DNA from: an uncultured Pseudomonadales bacterium
GTDB taxonomy: Bacteria > Pseudomonadota > Gammaproteobacteria > Pseudomonadales > Azotimanducaceae
Direction: 5' to 3'
NCBI GenBank assembly: GCA_943787425.1
Contig: CALSMJ010000004.1
Span: 434,001-498,000, forward strand
DNA: 64,000 nucleotides
Of this stretch, positions 54,473-63,574 are shown one piece after another (position 1 is the stretch's first letter; each line of letters begins with the position of its first letter). The notes under the pieces are model-generated. The model was not told the DNA's origin. It searched no databases and worked only from the letters and a program-made list of their open reading frames with translations. A program made the position numbers and the translations under genes.

Positions 54473-55309
54473 ATGGCTTTCAGGATCTCTAAACAACGCG
54501 GCGTAACCCTTGTCGAACTCGTCGTCACGATTGTGTTGATGGGGATCCTGGCAGGCGGCACGGTGGCCTTTGTGATTTCATCAACCCAAAGCTATGTCGA
54601 CACTGCCACCCGAAATCAGCTCAGCGCCCTTGGTCGTATCGCGACCCAAAAATTAGAAATGGCCCTCAGGCTTGCCGTTCCGAATAGCATTCGTGTGACC
54701 GCTGCTCAGAGCTCTGGTGATCAATGTATTGAGTTCATTCCTATTGCGGATGTTACGAGCTATCTCGACGTTAATTTTGGATCCGCGAGCAATTCGCTCA
54801 CAGCGCTTCCTTTTACGGCATCGGGGCTTTCGGGAAAAAAATATGCCATTATCTTCCCGGTTTCGCCCTCTACGCTCTACGCCGCATCAAGCCCGGGACC
54901 TTTGGCGACCGTTACCAGCTATAGCGCGAATTTGTCAGGGGGTATAGAAACCATAACCTTGTCGGGTAATCATTTGTTCGGGACAGGATCAGAAGCTCAG
55001 CGGCTCTATCTTGGGGAGGAGCCGGTCAGCTTTTGCGTGGAAAGCGGGAAGTTGTTTCGTTACAAGAATTACACAAGTTCTGGCTTAAAAGCGACGCAAT
55101 GTACCCCGGATACAGCCTCGTGTTTGCCAACCAGCCCACCCAATCGGGCTCTGATTGCTGATTCCATTGTCAATGCCGGCCGAACGGCGTTTGGCGTGGC
55201 ATCTTCAAGGCTTCAGAGTACAGGAACAGTTCGGCTGGATCTTAATTTTTCCGATGGCTCCGAGGCGATCAACATACGGCATGAAATTCAGATACCGAGT
55301 GCGCCGTGA
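54473..55309 (+). CDS. mshO: Minor prepilin MshO
   Basis: A 278-residue prepilin-like protein. The leader 'MAFRISKQRG' precedes 'VTLVELVVTIVLMGILAGGT' with Glu5. The large globular part has four or five Cys ('GDQCIEFIPIADVTSYLDV', 'PVSFCVESGKLFRYKNYT', 'TQCTPDTASCLPT'), matching MshO (PilW/GspJ-like). The ATG at 54473 is chosen because it gives a standard leader; an ATG at 54374 right after mshD would add 33 residues. Its TGA overlaps the mshP ATG (TGATG at 55307-55311). Confidence 0.83.
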   Translation: MAFRISKQRGVTLVELVVTIVLMGILAGGTVAFVISSTQSYVDTATRNQLSALGRIATQKLEMALRLAVPNSIRVTAAQSSGDQCIEFIPIADVTSYLDVNFGSASNSLTALPFTASGLSGKKYAIIFPVSPSTLYAASSPGPLATVTSYSANLSGGIETITLSGNHLFGTGSEAQRLYLGEEPVSFCVESGKLFRYKNYTSSGLKATQCTPDTASCLPTSPPNRALIADSIVNAGRTAFGVASSRLQSTGTVRLDLNFSDGSEAINIRHEIQIPSAP

Positions 55310-55743
55310 TGGCTAAAAAATCCCGTCAACCGATCCGAGTTCTGGATAAAAACAACCAAAAGGGGATCGGTCTCCCGATCGCAATTTTTGTGATCACAGT
55401 TTTGGCCGCCTACGCCGTCAATATGGGCTTGCTGGTAGAAGATAATGCTGCCGGAAGAACTGAATACATTACTAATTTGCGAGCGAGCCTTGCGGCCGAT
55501 ACGGGAGTCGATCTGGGGATGAACGTAGCATTTGATCCGAGCGATGCCCCAGATTATGCAGGAGGTGTAACTTGCTCGAGTAACGCGATCAATTATAGTT
55601 TTGCGAATGATCCAGGGATGAGTGGGTGCTCTGCAGCAGTGACGTGTAGCGCTGTAACAGCAGGGGGTAAAACGATCTACACGATTACCAGCGTCGGGAC
55701 GTGTGATTCTGTAAGCAAAACTGCTGTGATCAGCGCGCTTTAG
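55309..55743 (+). CDS. mshP: MSHA biogenesis protein MshP
   Basis: A 144-residue PilX-like minor pilin component. The N-terminus 'NNQKGIGLPIAIFVITVLAA' is a hydrophobic pilin helix in which the usual Glu5 is replaced (GIGLPIA), as is typical of MshP. The rest holds six Cys ('GGVTCSSNAINYSF', 'SGCSAAVTCSAVTAG', 'SVGTCDSVS') suited to disulfides. Last gene of the plus-strand operon; mshQ, normally next, lies on the opposite strand and converges on it. Confidence 0.82.
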   Translation: MAKKSRQPIRVLDKNNQKGIGLPIAIFVITVLAAYAVNMGLLVEDNAAGRTEYITNLRASLAADTGVDLGMNVAFDPSDAPDYAGGVTCSSNAINYSFANDPGMSGCSAAVTCSAVTAGGKTIYTITSVGTCDSVSKTAVISAL

Positions 55744-55962
55744 TCGGGCGCTGGCAAGTCTTTGAGTTGGCAGACCGTCGGGTGAGAGCGTTGATTTGAG
55801 ATTCCCTTGCCTGCGAGTGCGCGCTCCAAGCAGCGAGATGGCGCGATCGTTTCGAGGGGTGTCTCAAGCGTTTACTGGAGTACATTCTGATGTACCGCTG
55901 CTAACGTGAAGAGGCTCTGAGAGGCGATCTTCAATGGCCCAGATCTGTGATCATATGTAAGG

Positions 55963-58900
55963 TCAATTAGAAACTTTACGAAATAAAACCTTATCGTGCC
56001 CACCGAAGATGCCAAAGGTCCCTGTTGCGGTTGGCGGCGAATCGTCATGGCTTCCGTCCAAATCCCAATCATATTTCAGCCAGGGCAGATCAGTAAGATC
56101 AACGTCTATCGTAAAAGAGCCGCGGTCACTGTCTGATGGTGCAGAGAACGAAAGATTGCCATCGCCTGAGACCAGAACTAGGTCAGTCGTCGAAAGATTA
56201 ACGTTTGTGGAACTGCCAGCGCTGTTATCGGTGCCACTACCAATATTAATCGTTAGATTACTGGCAGTACTGATGGCTGCATCATTAAACGCTATTCTGC
56301 CCCGCGCGATTGGCGTACAGCTGTCTGCGCTGTTTGTTACGAAGGTTGTGCCGTTGTAGTACTGTGCCGCAAGCGGTATCGGAAGCGCTTGACTCTCAGG
56401 GCCGCTCGCGGAGCTCAATTCGATGCGGCCCCAGCGCAGCTTGGGATTACCGGTCAGATCTCGGCTGGTGCAGCTACTAGTTGCAGTGCAGTCACCGCTG
56501 GTCGCAGGATTCATGTCCAGCGCGTTAAAGTTTCGACTATCGAGTCCATCGGTTAGCGTAAGACCGATTTCAAGATTGAGTTCCGCTTCGGGTGATGAGC
56601 CTCGAGCAAACTTGGCCGATGTATCGGAGATGCTATAGACGCCGGCGTTCCAAGCAGTGGTTGCGTGAGTGAGTCGAGCGCTGAGATTGTTGCCATCGTT
56701 GCTGGTGGCTTCGGCGACCGCTGCGATGGTGGCGACAGCATAACCGTCACTAGAATCGTAATGTGAGACAGTCCCGCCGCCTGCATTTTTCGCGGTTATG
56801 GTGTATCCAATGGTCAAGTCTGGTTCATCCATGTAAGTAAAATCAGTACCAAGGGTACATCCGTCGATCACACCATCGCTACTCAGTAAAAACTGATGAG
56901 GAAAAAACCGGCCGATGTGACCGCTTGTGGTGCCGATCACGTTACCCACCCCGAGATAGTCACCATCACCGATTTCAGCGCGAAGGGTGATCGTGCCCAC
57001 TTCATTGAAATTGGCGACCACGGTGCCAGCACCATCGGTACTGCCACTCAAACTATAGGACCCACTGGATAAAGCGCCGGCGTTACTGCCCCCAGTTGGG
57101 TAGGTCAGGGCAACGAACGTGACCTTGGCCGTTTCTGCCGAAGATTCTTGGCCGAAATTGGGTGTTGTGCCGCCCAAAGCATTGAGCGCTTGAACGCCGA
57201 CGTTAAAGTTGGTGCCTGCAGCGATGAACCCTGAACCGCTCGAGGTTGTCCCAGGATTGCTGGCCACCGATACACTTAAATCCGCAGGCTTGCTGACGAA
57301 AGTATTGCTTGTGCCTGTTACTGCCAGTGGTGGGTTATTCCCTGACGCCGGCGTGGTCATCGCGCCGTACAGCTTAGTGCCTCCTGCATCTTTATAGATG
57401 AGTGGTATCGGTGCGTAACCGTTTGCGTTAAAGACGAGATTAACCGATTGGTAGGCAATGGTTGCGCCGCTGTTATTCTCTTCAATGCCGGTCGCGGAGC
57501 CGCCTGTTGGCGTCACCGACATATCTTTATCGCGACGACACGTTGATGGGTTAACGCATTCGTAGGCAAGATTGGTTGAAATGGTTTGGCCCTGTACAGC
57601 AGCATCTTGTGTGCAGGCATTACCACCGTCCTTAACCCCGACCAAGATTTGATTGAGGGTGGTGCCTGCTGTGAGGGTCGGAATATCATCGCCGGCGCCG
57701 TCGGGGGTCCCATCGCCGTTTGCGTCTAGAAAGAACTCGAGGGACATCGTCGCTGCATTGAAGGTGAAAGTCGGGTCTTCCGACTCTGATTGACTGCCGT
57801 CGGTGACGTTGATCGTTGTGGCACCGGCAACAACGTGTCGCAGATAGGTTGTGATGCTGCTGGCGCCACCAAATCCAATGGCGATGCTGGTGTTGTCTGA
57901 GTTGCTGACCCAGGCGCCGTTTCCACTACTGGTCGTTAACGTCACTGTGTTACTGGTTGTGACCGCAGTATGACCCGTATTATGAGCGATAATCGTAACC
58001 GGAATAGCCGTGCAGTTAGGGCCATTCGCGTTATTTGTTGTGCTACCGCCATCATAACTAACAGCGTAATGATGCAGAGAGGGTGCGGAGACTGAAATGG
58101 TGCTGGTGACGCCAGCAGCTGAATCGGCGTCGCCGTCACTGACCAGCCAAGTTACAATTCGATCGCTGGTATTAGGGCTACCAGCATCAGTATTTTGATA
58201 GGTGATGCTCTCAAGGGCGGTCTCATAGTTGGCCTTTGTTGTGCTGCCGGTCAGGGTCAGAACACCGCCGCTATTGTTTGCAACAGAAATGCCAAGGCCG
58301 GTATTGCCAAGGGCCAAGACATCCTCGCTGGCTTGGTAGCCGCTGCTGATGGTGATGGTGGCACCTTCGATATTGGTGTCATCGACATCGGTGATGGTGA
58401 GGCTGCCGTCGATGACGGTGGCGGAACTTCCTGCCGCGAATGACAAGGTCCCTCCCGCATCGGAGACAACAGGCGCGTCATTCACATCAGCCACGGTGAT
58501 GGTGGATGTGGCGCCAGAGGAATTGGCGATGCCATCACTGACGACCCAGGTGATGGTTCGATTGGTGTTGTTCGGGTCATCGGTATTGGTGTTCTGGTAG
58601 GTGATGCTCTCAAACGCAGTCTCATAGTTGGCCTTACTGGCAGACCCGCTGAGTGTCAAAACGCCGTTGACACTGTCCCAAGATCCGGTAATGCCATTGG
58701 CGTTGGTAAAGGCGAGAACATCTTCAGAAGACTGATAGCCACTGCTGATGGTGATGGTGGCGCGCTCCATGTTGGTGTCATCGACATCGGTGACGGTGAG
58801 GGTGCCGTCGATGACGGTTGCGCTATCGCCCTCGGTATAGGCGAGGGTGGCGCCGGCATCCGAGACCACGGGTGCATCATTGGCATCCGCGATGGTAATG

Positions 58901-60180
58901 GTGGATGTGACGCCAGAGGAATTGGCGGTGCCATCACTGACCACCCAGGTGATGGTTCGATTGGTGTTGTTCGGGTCATCGGTATTGGTGTTCTGGTAGG
59001 TGATGCTCTCAAACGCGGTCTCATAGTTGGCTTTACTGGCAGACCCGCTGAGTGTCAAAACGCCGTTGCCGCTGTCCCAAGATCCGGTAATGCCATTGGC
59101 GTTGGTAAAGGCGAGAACATCTTCAGAAGACGCATAACCACTGCTGATGGTGATGGTGGCGCCCTCCATATTGGTGTCATCGGCATCGGTGATGGTGAGG
59201 GTGCCGTCGATGACGGTTGCGCTATCGCCCTCGGTATAGACAAGGGTGGCGCCCGCATCAGAGACCACGGGAGCGTCATTCACATCAGCCACGGTGATGG
59301 TGGATGTGACGCCGGGTGAGTTGCTTTCCCCATCATTGACGACCCAGGTGATGGTTCGATTGATGTTATTCGGGTCATCGGTATTGGTGTTCTGGTAGGT
59401 GATGCTCTCAAACGCGGTCTCATAGTTGGCCTTACTGGCAGACCCGCTGAGTGTCAAAACGCCGTTGACACTGTCCCAAGATCCGGTAATGCCATTGGCG
59501 TTGGTAAAGGCGAGAACATCTTCAGAAGACTGATAGCCACTGCTGATGGTGATGGTGGCGCTCTCCATGTTGGTGTCATCGACATCGGTGACGGTGAGGG
59601 TGCCGTCGATGACGGTGGCGCTATCGCCCTCGGTATAGGCGAGGATGGCGCCAGCATCAGTAACTGCTGGCGCGCTATTGCCTGATGAGATTACGAAATC
59701 GCTAATCGTCGCCACGTTTGCATCTGCGGAGCAGGCGCTCCCAGTAGAGTTGCCGGCATTGGTATAAACCGTTAACCGTAAATTGTAGGTGCCAGCAGTC
59801 AGTCCAGTTGCTGCGATGTCTGACATTTGTAAGGTGCCGCTTTGCCCGTTTTTTGTATTACCGTTTGGAAGTCCGCTGGTAGCACAACTGCCCAATTGCT
59901 GATAGCCGCCACCATTGTCGTATTCAAGTTTTACTCCGTTGACTCTACCCTGACCATTACCGCCATAATTTGTATTGATCGTATAACTTACCGTAAAAAG
60001 AAAAGGGCTCGTAGAGTCCGACCCGTCTTGGCTGGCTGAGACATCACTTAAGTTGGCATAAGAATCAATTGGAAGCAGCAGGGTAACCATGATGCCGAAG
60101 CAAAATGCTGCCGAGGAATGTCGAGTCCGATTTAATAGATGAGTCCAGATGTCTAATTGTGCTCGTTGTGGCGGTCTCAT
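55963..60180 (-). CDS. mshQ: MshQ-like giant secreted protein with DUF6701 and four tandem repeats
   Basis: An intact protein of about 1405 residues. ATG 60178-60180 leads to a hydrophobic segment ('FCFGIMVTLLLPIDSYA'). An N-terminal jelly-roll-like part follows, then four 133-residue repeats ('YTEGDSATVIDGTLTVTDVD', 'ITISSGYQSSEDVLAFTNAN', 'SKANYETAFESITYQNTNTD', 'TWVVNDGESNS'). An Ig-like stretch and a C-terminal DUF6701 region come next ('DVDLTDLPWLKYDWDLDGSH', 'ATGTFGIFGGHDKVLFRKVS'), the MshQ hallmark. The Asp/Asn-rich repeats recall Ca2+-binding cadherin-like domains. Its start overlaps the surE stop (ATGA). MshQ normally follows mshP on the same strand; here it is inverted. A role as a pilus-tip adhesin is inferred. 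Confidence 0.85.
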   Translation of the reverse strand: MRPPQRAQLDIWTHLLNRTRHSSAAFCFGIMVTLLLPIDSYANLSDVSASQDGSDSTSPFLFTVSYTINTNYGGNGQGRVNGVKLEYDNGGGYQQLGSCATSGLPNGNTKNGQSGTLQMSDIAATGLTAGTYNLRLTVYTNAGNSTGSACSADANVATISDFVISSGNSAPAVTDAGAILAYTEGDSATVIDGTLTVTDVDDTNMESATITISSGYQSSEDVLAFTNANGITGSWDSVNGVLTLSGSASKANYETAFESITYQNTNTDDPNNINRTITWVVNDGESNSPGVTSTITVADVNDAPVVSDAGATLVYTEGDSATVIDGTLTITDADDTNMEGATITISSGYASSEDVLAFTNANGITGSWDSGNGVLTLSGSASKANYETAFESITYQNTNTDDPNNTNRTITWVVSDGTANSSGVTSTITIADANDAPVVSDAGATLAYTEGDSATVIDGTLTVTDVDDTNMERATITISSGYQSSEDVLAFTNANGITGSWDSVNGVLTLSGSASKANYETAFESITYQNTNTDDPNNTNRTITWVVSDGIANSSGATSTITVADVNDAPVVSDAGGTLSFAAGSSATVIDGSLTITDVDDTNIEGATITISSGYQASEDVLALGNTGLGISVANNSGGVLTLTGSTTKANYETALESITYQNTDAGSPNTSDRIVTWLVSDGDADSAAGVTSTISVSAPSLHHYAVSYDGGSTTNNANGPNCTAIPVTIIAHNTGHTAVTTSNTVTLTTSSGNGAWVSNSDNTSIAIGFGGASSITTYLRHVVAGATTINVTDGSQSESEDPTFTFNAATMSLEFFLDANGDGTPDGAGDDIPTLTAGTTLNQILVGVKDGGNACTQDAAVQGQTISTNLAYECVNPSTCRRDKDMSVTPTGGSATGIEENNSGATIAYQSVNLVFNANGYAPIPLIYKDAGGTKLYGAMTTPASGNNPPLAVTGTSNTFVSKPADLSVSVASNPGTTSSGSGFIAAGTNFNVGVQALNALGGTTPNFGQESSAETAKVTFVALTYPTGGSNAGALSSGSYSLSGSTDGAGTVVANFNEVGTITLRAEIGDGDYLGVGNVIGTTSGHIGRFFPHQFLLSSDGVIDGCTLGTDFTYMDEPDLTIGYTITAKNAGGGTVSHYDSSDGYAVATIAAVAEATSNDGNNLSARLTHATTAWNAGVYSISDTSAKFARGSSPEAELNLEIGLTLTDGLDSRNFNALDMNPATSGDCTATSSCTSRDLTGNPKLRWGRIELSSASGPESQALPIPLAAQYYNGTTFVTNSADSCTPIARGRIAFNDAAISTASNLTINIGSGTDNSAGSSTNVNLSTTDLVLVSGDGNLSFSAPSDSDRGSFTIDVDLTDLPWLKYDWDLDGSHDDSPPTATGTFGIFGGHDKVLFRKVSN
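58070..59665 (-). repeat. Four tandem 399-bp repeats in mshQ
   Basis: Anchors recur exactly 399 bp apart: the ctcggtatag site at 58831, 59230 and 59629, with the divergent matching position at 58432. The three upstream-coding copies are nearly identical at DNA level, the fourth (58070-58465) is diverged. Each encodes one 133-residue domain. The size and similarity allow recombination to change copy number. Confidence 0.88.
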
Positions 60181-60998
60181 TGTCCAATATATGATGCTGC
60201 TGGCATAAGTGAGTGCATCGCTGTGGCGCTGGGCATTTCCTGAGTCGCCACCAGGTTTTTTCCTCGAAGGGTCGAGTCCTGCCAAACCTCGCAAGTTCCA
60301 TGCAGCCCGGTTACTGCGGCAAAACCGGCGTTGACCAGCCCAAGGTCACTGTCGAGCGGCGGGTCATAGGCTGTCTCAACAAGATCAAAGAATAGTTTTC
60401 CTTCGGCTTGGTCAACGATCTGGCTTCGTACTGAGCCGAATTCGGCAAGCCCACCCCAACGCAATCCTAGGGTTTCAGAAAATGGGAGCGCGGGCACGTT
60501 AAGATTAAGGACGCAACGATCTGGACCTTCCATAAGGGGGCCGAGTAGATCAACCGTATATTGGCAAGCGGTGTCAAAATGCCAGGGGTCAGACACAGCA
60601 AGACTCACCGCCAGGCCGCGCATACCGAAGTTCTGAGCCGCTAAGGCCGCGCCAACGGTGCCGCTGTGCAGCACCGAGCGGCCAGTATTCAGGCCTAGAT
60701 TCGGGCCTGAGACCACAATGTCGGGCCTGGGGCCGAAGGCTTCTAAATGACTGGTGATGGTACACAGTGCGGGCGGGCCATCAAGCGCAAAGGCTTTGCC
60801 GGCTAACCCAATGATCTGAACTTCTTTATAGCCGATTGGGCGATCTCGGGAGATATGGCCCAAGCTCGCGCCGGTGCCCGAGGCGTCAAAGCTGGGCGCG
60901 ACCACAACCACTTCAAAACCTGCGGCTTCGACCTGGCGTGCGAGTTCGTGTAATCCTGGGCTGTCGATGCCGTCATCGTTGGTGAGTAGTGCGCGCAT
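60177..60998 (-). CDS. surE: SurE-family 5'-nucleotidase
   Basis: A 273-residue SurE-type metal-dependent nucleoside monophosphate phosphatase. The N-terminal 'MRALLTNDDGIDSPGLHELA' carries the two metal Asp residues. 'VVAPSFDASGTGASL' and 'VVSGPNLGLNTGRSVLHSGT' with VGAALAA are the conserved metal and dimer motifs. The ATG at 60998 follows AGGAGAGATTTG. Its TGA overlaps the mshQ start by 4 nt, an unexpected partner. It lacks the usual downstream pcm gene. It may be a secondary SurE copy, given the absence of the standard surE-pcm-nlpD-rpoS neighbourhood. Confidence 0.87.
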   Translation of the reverse strand: MRALLTNDDGIDSPGLHELARQVEAAGFEVVVVAPSFDASGTGASLGHISRDRPIGYKEVQIIGLAGKAFALDGPPALCTITSHLEAFGPRPDIVVSGPNLGLNTGRSVLHSGTVGAALAAQNFGMRGLAVSLAVSDPWHFDTACQYTVDLLGPLMEGPDRCVLNLNVPALPFSETLGLRWGGLAEFGSVRSQIVDQAEGKLFFDLVETAYDPPLDSDLGLVNAGFAAVTGLHGTCEVWQDSTLRGKNLVATQEMPSATAMHSLMPAASYIGQ

Positions 60999-61231
60999 CA
61001 AATCTCTCCTGTTAGACAACTATTGTCCGCCAGTTCGGCCCTGGCAACAACCCAGGGCGCCTGAATTGTCGCGTCTTGTGATTCGCGACCAAGCGCCGCC
61101 GCGGGAATATTGTCGATCACCCATTCGAAATTAGGTTTGAGCTTGCAGTTTGGCGATGGACTGTGGTTTTAAGCAGTTTAATGCGGCTCCATAGGGTGCA
61201 AGGCGCGCCAGTACGAACGCTTTTGATTCAG

Positions 61232-61426
61232 TCACTCGGTGGGCTTGAAGGCGGCGCAGGCATCGTCAGCGATTTGGCGCGCTTTTTTTTCACACACTTG
61301 CCAGAGGTCATTACAAACGAGGTTCTCCCGAGCCTCGGGTAGTTTTGCCTCGAGACAGTTCTTGTACTCTCGGTCACAGCTGACCAATAGCAACAAGACG
61401 GTGATGATTAAAAAGGCTCGCGCCAT
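61232..61426 (-). CDS. Small lipoprotein of unknown function
   Basis: A 64-residue protein. The signal 'MARAFLIITVLLLLVSC' ends in the lipobox LVSC. The mature part ('DREYKNCLEAKLPEARENLV' and 'CNDLWQVCEKKARQIADDAC') has four further cysteines, probably disulfide-bonded in the periplasm. AGAGGAC precedes the ATG. No family recognised. It stands alone between surE and the YeeE pair. Confidence 0.7.
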   Translation of the reverse strand: MARAFLIITVLLLLVSCDREYKNCLEAKLPEARENLVCNDLWQVCEKKARQIADDACAAFKPTE

Positions 61427-61704
61427 AAATACTGTCCTCTAAAGATTAAAAATTTAGTCCAATGTGCACCTGGTAGCAAGCCTTTGCAGCACGCTTTTAT
61501 AGGCAAGCATCGGAATGAGCGCTGCGGTGTTGGGCAGCAATTGAATTCAGGCCCGCATTGCTTGCGCGGCCCAGTTCGAGCCGACAGTTAGGCTGTCAAT
61601 TCTTGGCGTTGCGATTTAGGTCGCACGTAGCCTGTGGTACCCTTGCCAGCGATTGGTGCTGAGTCAATGGTGGCTCGCTTGATCAAGAAAAGGAGGATCA
61701 CAAC

Positions 61705-62106
61705 ATGATTGCAACGTCGATTTTTGGCGGCCTGCTGATTGGTCTGGCGTCGGTCTGCCTCATGCTGTTTGCAGGTCGAATCGCTGGGATCAGTAGCATC
61801 GTCTACCGCGCGATCTTCCAGTTGAAATTCGAATCCTGGGCGCTGACCTTTGTGATTGGCCTGGTGCTCGGGCCGCTCCTGGTTGCCGCCTTAAATGGAC
61901 CGGCGGCGCCGGTGTTTGATCTGGCTTGGTGGCAGGTGGCGTTGGGCGGGCTGTTAGTCGGTTTTGGCAGTCGACTGGGGAGCGGCTGCACGAGTGGTCA
62001 CGGCGTTTGCGGGATATCACGGGGCTCGGCTCGCTCGGTGGTTGCAACGCTTACCTTTATGGTCACAGGTGTGATCACCGTCTTCATCATGGGGATGGTT
62101 TTATGA
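61705..62106 (+). CDS. YeeE/YedE-family sulfur transporter, first half
   Basis: A 133-residue membrane protein with four hydrophobic segments and the family's Cys motif 'GFGSRLGSGCTSGHGVCGIS', which in YeeE/YedE proteins passes thiosulfate-type sulfur. AAAAGGAGG precedes the ATG. The adjacent second half starts within the stop codon (ATGA at 62103-62106), so the two form a coupled two-protein transporter. Sulfide-responsive or persulfide-dioxygenase genes that often accompany it are not in view. Confidence 0.88.
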   Translation: MIATSIFGGLLIGLASVCLMLFAGRIAGISSIVYRAIFQLKFESWALTFVIGLVLGPLLVAALNGPAAPVFDLAWWQVALGGLLVGFGSRLGSGCTSGHGVCGISRGSARSVVATLTFMVTGVITVFIMGMVL

Positions 62107-62531
62107 TGATTTATCTTACGGCGCTGGCAACCGGCGCCATGTTTGGCGCGGGGTTAGTGGTCTCAGGCATGACGGACCCGGCCAATATCCAAGGCTTTTT
62201 GGATGTCACTGGGGCCTGGCGGCCGCATTTGGCTCTGGTGATGATCGCCGCCATTGCGGTTGCGCTGCCGTTTTTCCAGTGGGTGCTGCCGCGGTTGAGT
62301 AAACCCGTCTATGGCGCCAGTTTCCTTGCGCCCTTATCAACGGCGATTGATCAAAGACTGGTATTAGGCGCTGCCATCTTTGGTATTGGCTGGGGTGTAT
62401 CGGGCTTGTGCCCAGGGCCCGCGATTGCCGGTATTGCTTATTTAGAGCCACAAATTTTTGGCTTCTTAGCGGCAATGCTGATCGGAATGAGGCTCGCCGA
62501 CAGGCTGCTAAGCCCATCGGCGAAAGCGTAA
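62103..62531 (+). CDS. YeeE/YedE-family sulfur transporter, second half (DUF6691)
   Basis: A 142-residue membrane protein with four segments. 'LATGAMFGAGLVVSGMTDPA' and 'IFGIGWGVSGLCPGPAIAGI' are the matching pore motifs of the DUF6691/YeeE half. Two ATGs (62103 and 62106) are possible; the first overlaps the previous stop. With the first half it would complete one eight-segment sulfur-compound channel, as in other bacteria. Confidence 0.87.
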   Translation: MMIYLTALATGAMFGAGLVVSGMTDPANIQGFLDVTGAWRPHLALVMIAAIAVALPFFQWVLPRLSKPVYGASFLAPLSTAIDQRLVLGAAIFGIGWGVSGLCPGPAIAGIAYLEPQIFGFLAAMLIGMRLADRLLSPSAKA

Positions 62532-62533
62532 CC

Positions 62534-63373
62534 TCAGTCGTCGAGTCCGCGCTTGCCCGCCTCTCGAATCAGCGGGGTGTATTCCACGAAATTCGGGGCG
62601 TTGGTGGTGGCGCCAATGGTGGTGCCAGCATCGGTGGTTAAGGTGTGTCCGGTGGTATAGCCGGATTCATCACTGGCCAGCCATAGGGCGGCATTGGCGA
62701 CATCGCTTGCCAAACCGGCGCGGCCTTTAAGGGGGGAGGTTGCCGCCAGACGCGCGATGGTGCCATCGATATCGCTCGGATCACCTGAAAGACCCGCAAC
62801 CATGGCGGTTGCCATGCCTGTGGGTGCGATCGCATTGACTCGAATACCGTGGTGGGCGAGTTCCGTTGCGGTGTTTTTGGTAATTCCGATTACGGCATGT
62901 TTGGCCGCGGCATAAGCGTGAGGCCCGAGCCCGCCCATAATCCCTGCGGTGCTGGTCATGTTAACGATCGATCCGCTTTGCTGTGGGATCATCACCCGGG
63001 CGGCGTGTTTAATGCCGTAGAAGACACCGTTCAACAGGATGTCTAAGGTGAACTTCCACTCGGCCGCGGGCGTCGTATGGATCGGGCCGGCGGCCCCAAC
63101 AATACCCGCATTGTTGTACATGATGTCGAGCCTGCCAAATTCAGAAACGGCCATGTCTACCAAGTTTGCGACTTGATCTTCCTGGGTCACATCACAGTGA
63201 TAAAATCGAGCGGCATTGCCCAATGAATCTGCGAGCGCTTGCCCCGCATCGTCTTGAATATCGCCCAAAATGACTTTGCCACCCTCCTCAATAAAGCGGA
63301 GCGTCGCTGCGGCGCCAAAGCCGCTGGCTGCGCCCGTTATGGCGGCCACTTTCCCTTCTAATCGGTTGGACAT
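62534..63373 (-). CDS. Short-chain dehydrogenase/reductase
   Basis: A 279-residue classical SDR. Cofactor motif 'AAITGAASGFGAAATLRFIE', then 'LGDIQDD' (Asp at the end of strand two, which favours NAD), 'IMYNNAGIVGAAGP', the catalytic Ser in 'VNMTSTAGIMGG', Tyr-x3-Lys in 'AYAAAKHAVIGITKNTATEL', and 'RVNAIAPTGMATAM'. The C-terminus is 20 residues longer than usual. Its stop lies 3 nt from the YeeE stop (convergent). Substrate unknown; many such NAD enzymes act on alcohols of steroids or other lipids. Confidence 0.88.
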   Translation of the reverse strand: MSNRLEGKVAAITGAASGFGAAATLRFIEEGGKVILGDIQDDAGQALADSLGNAARFYHCDVTQEDQVANLVDMAVSEFGRLDIMYNNAGIVGAAGPIHTTPAAEWKFTLDILLNGVFYGIKHAARVMIPQQSGSIVNMTSTAGIMGGLGPHAYAAAKHAVIGITKNTATELAHHGIRVNAIAPTGMATAMVAGLSGDPSDIDGTIARLAATSPLKGRAGLASDVANAALWLASDESGYTTGHTLTTDAGTTIGATTNAPNFVEYTPLIREAGKRGLDD

Positions 63374-63574
63374 TTTATGCTCCTATGATGTGCAGATAAT
63401 TGATTAACCGAGCCATCAAACCATGCTTGCGCCAAGGCTTCAATACACGTGCTGGCTTGACCCATGTCGGCCAGCTATGCTCGGATACGGGCTTGCTTTA
63501 AAGTTAGACCGAAGGGTTCTTGGCGTAATCAAATGCGGTCGGAGACCCCAGTTAAAGGTTGAAAAGGAATGTCT

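Noticed and set aside
58070..59665. CRISPR-like or satellite array
   Set aside because: The 399-bp units are an open coding repeat inside one intact ORF, with no spacers.
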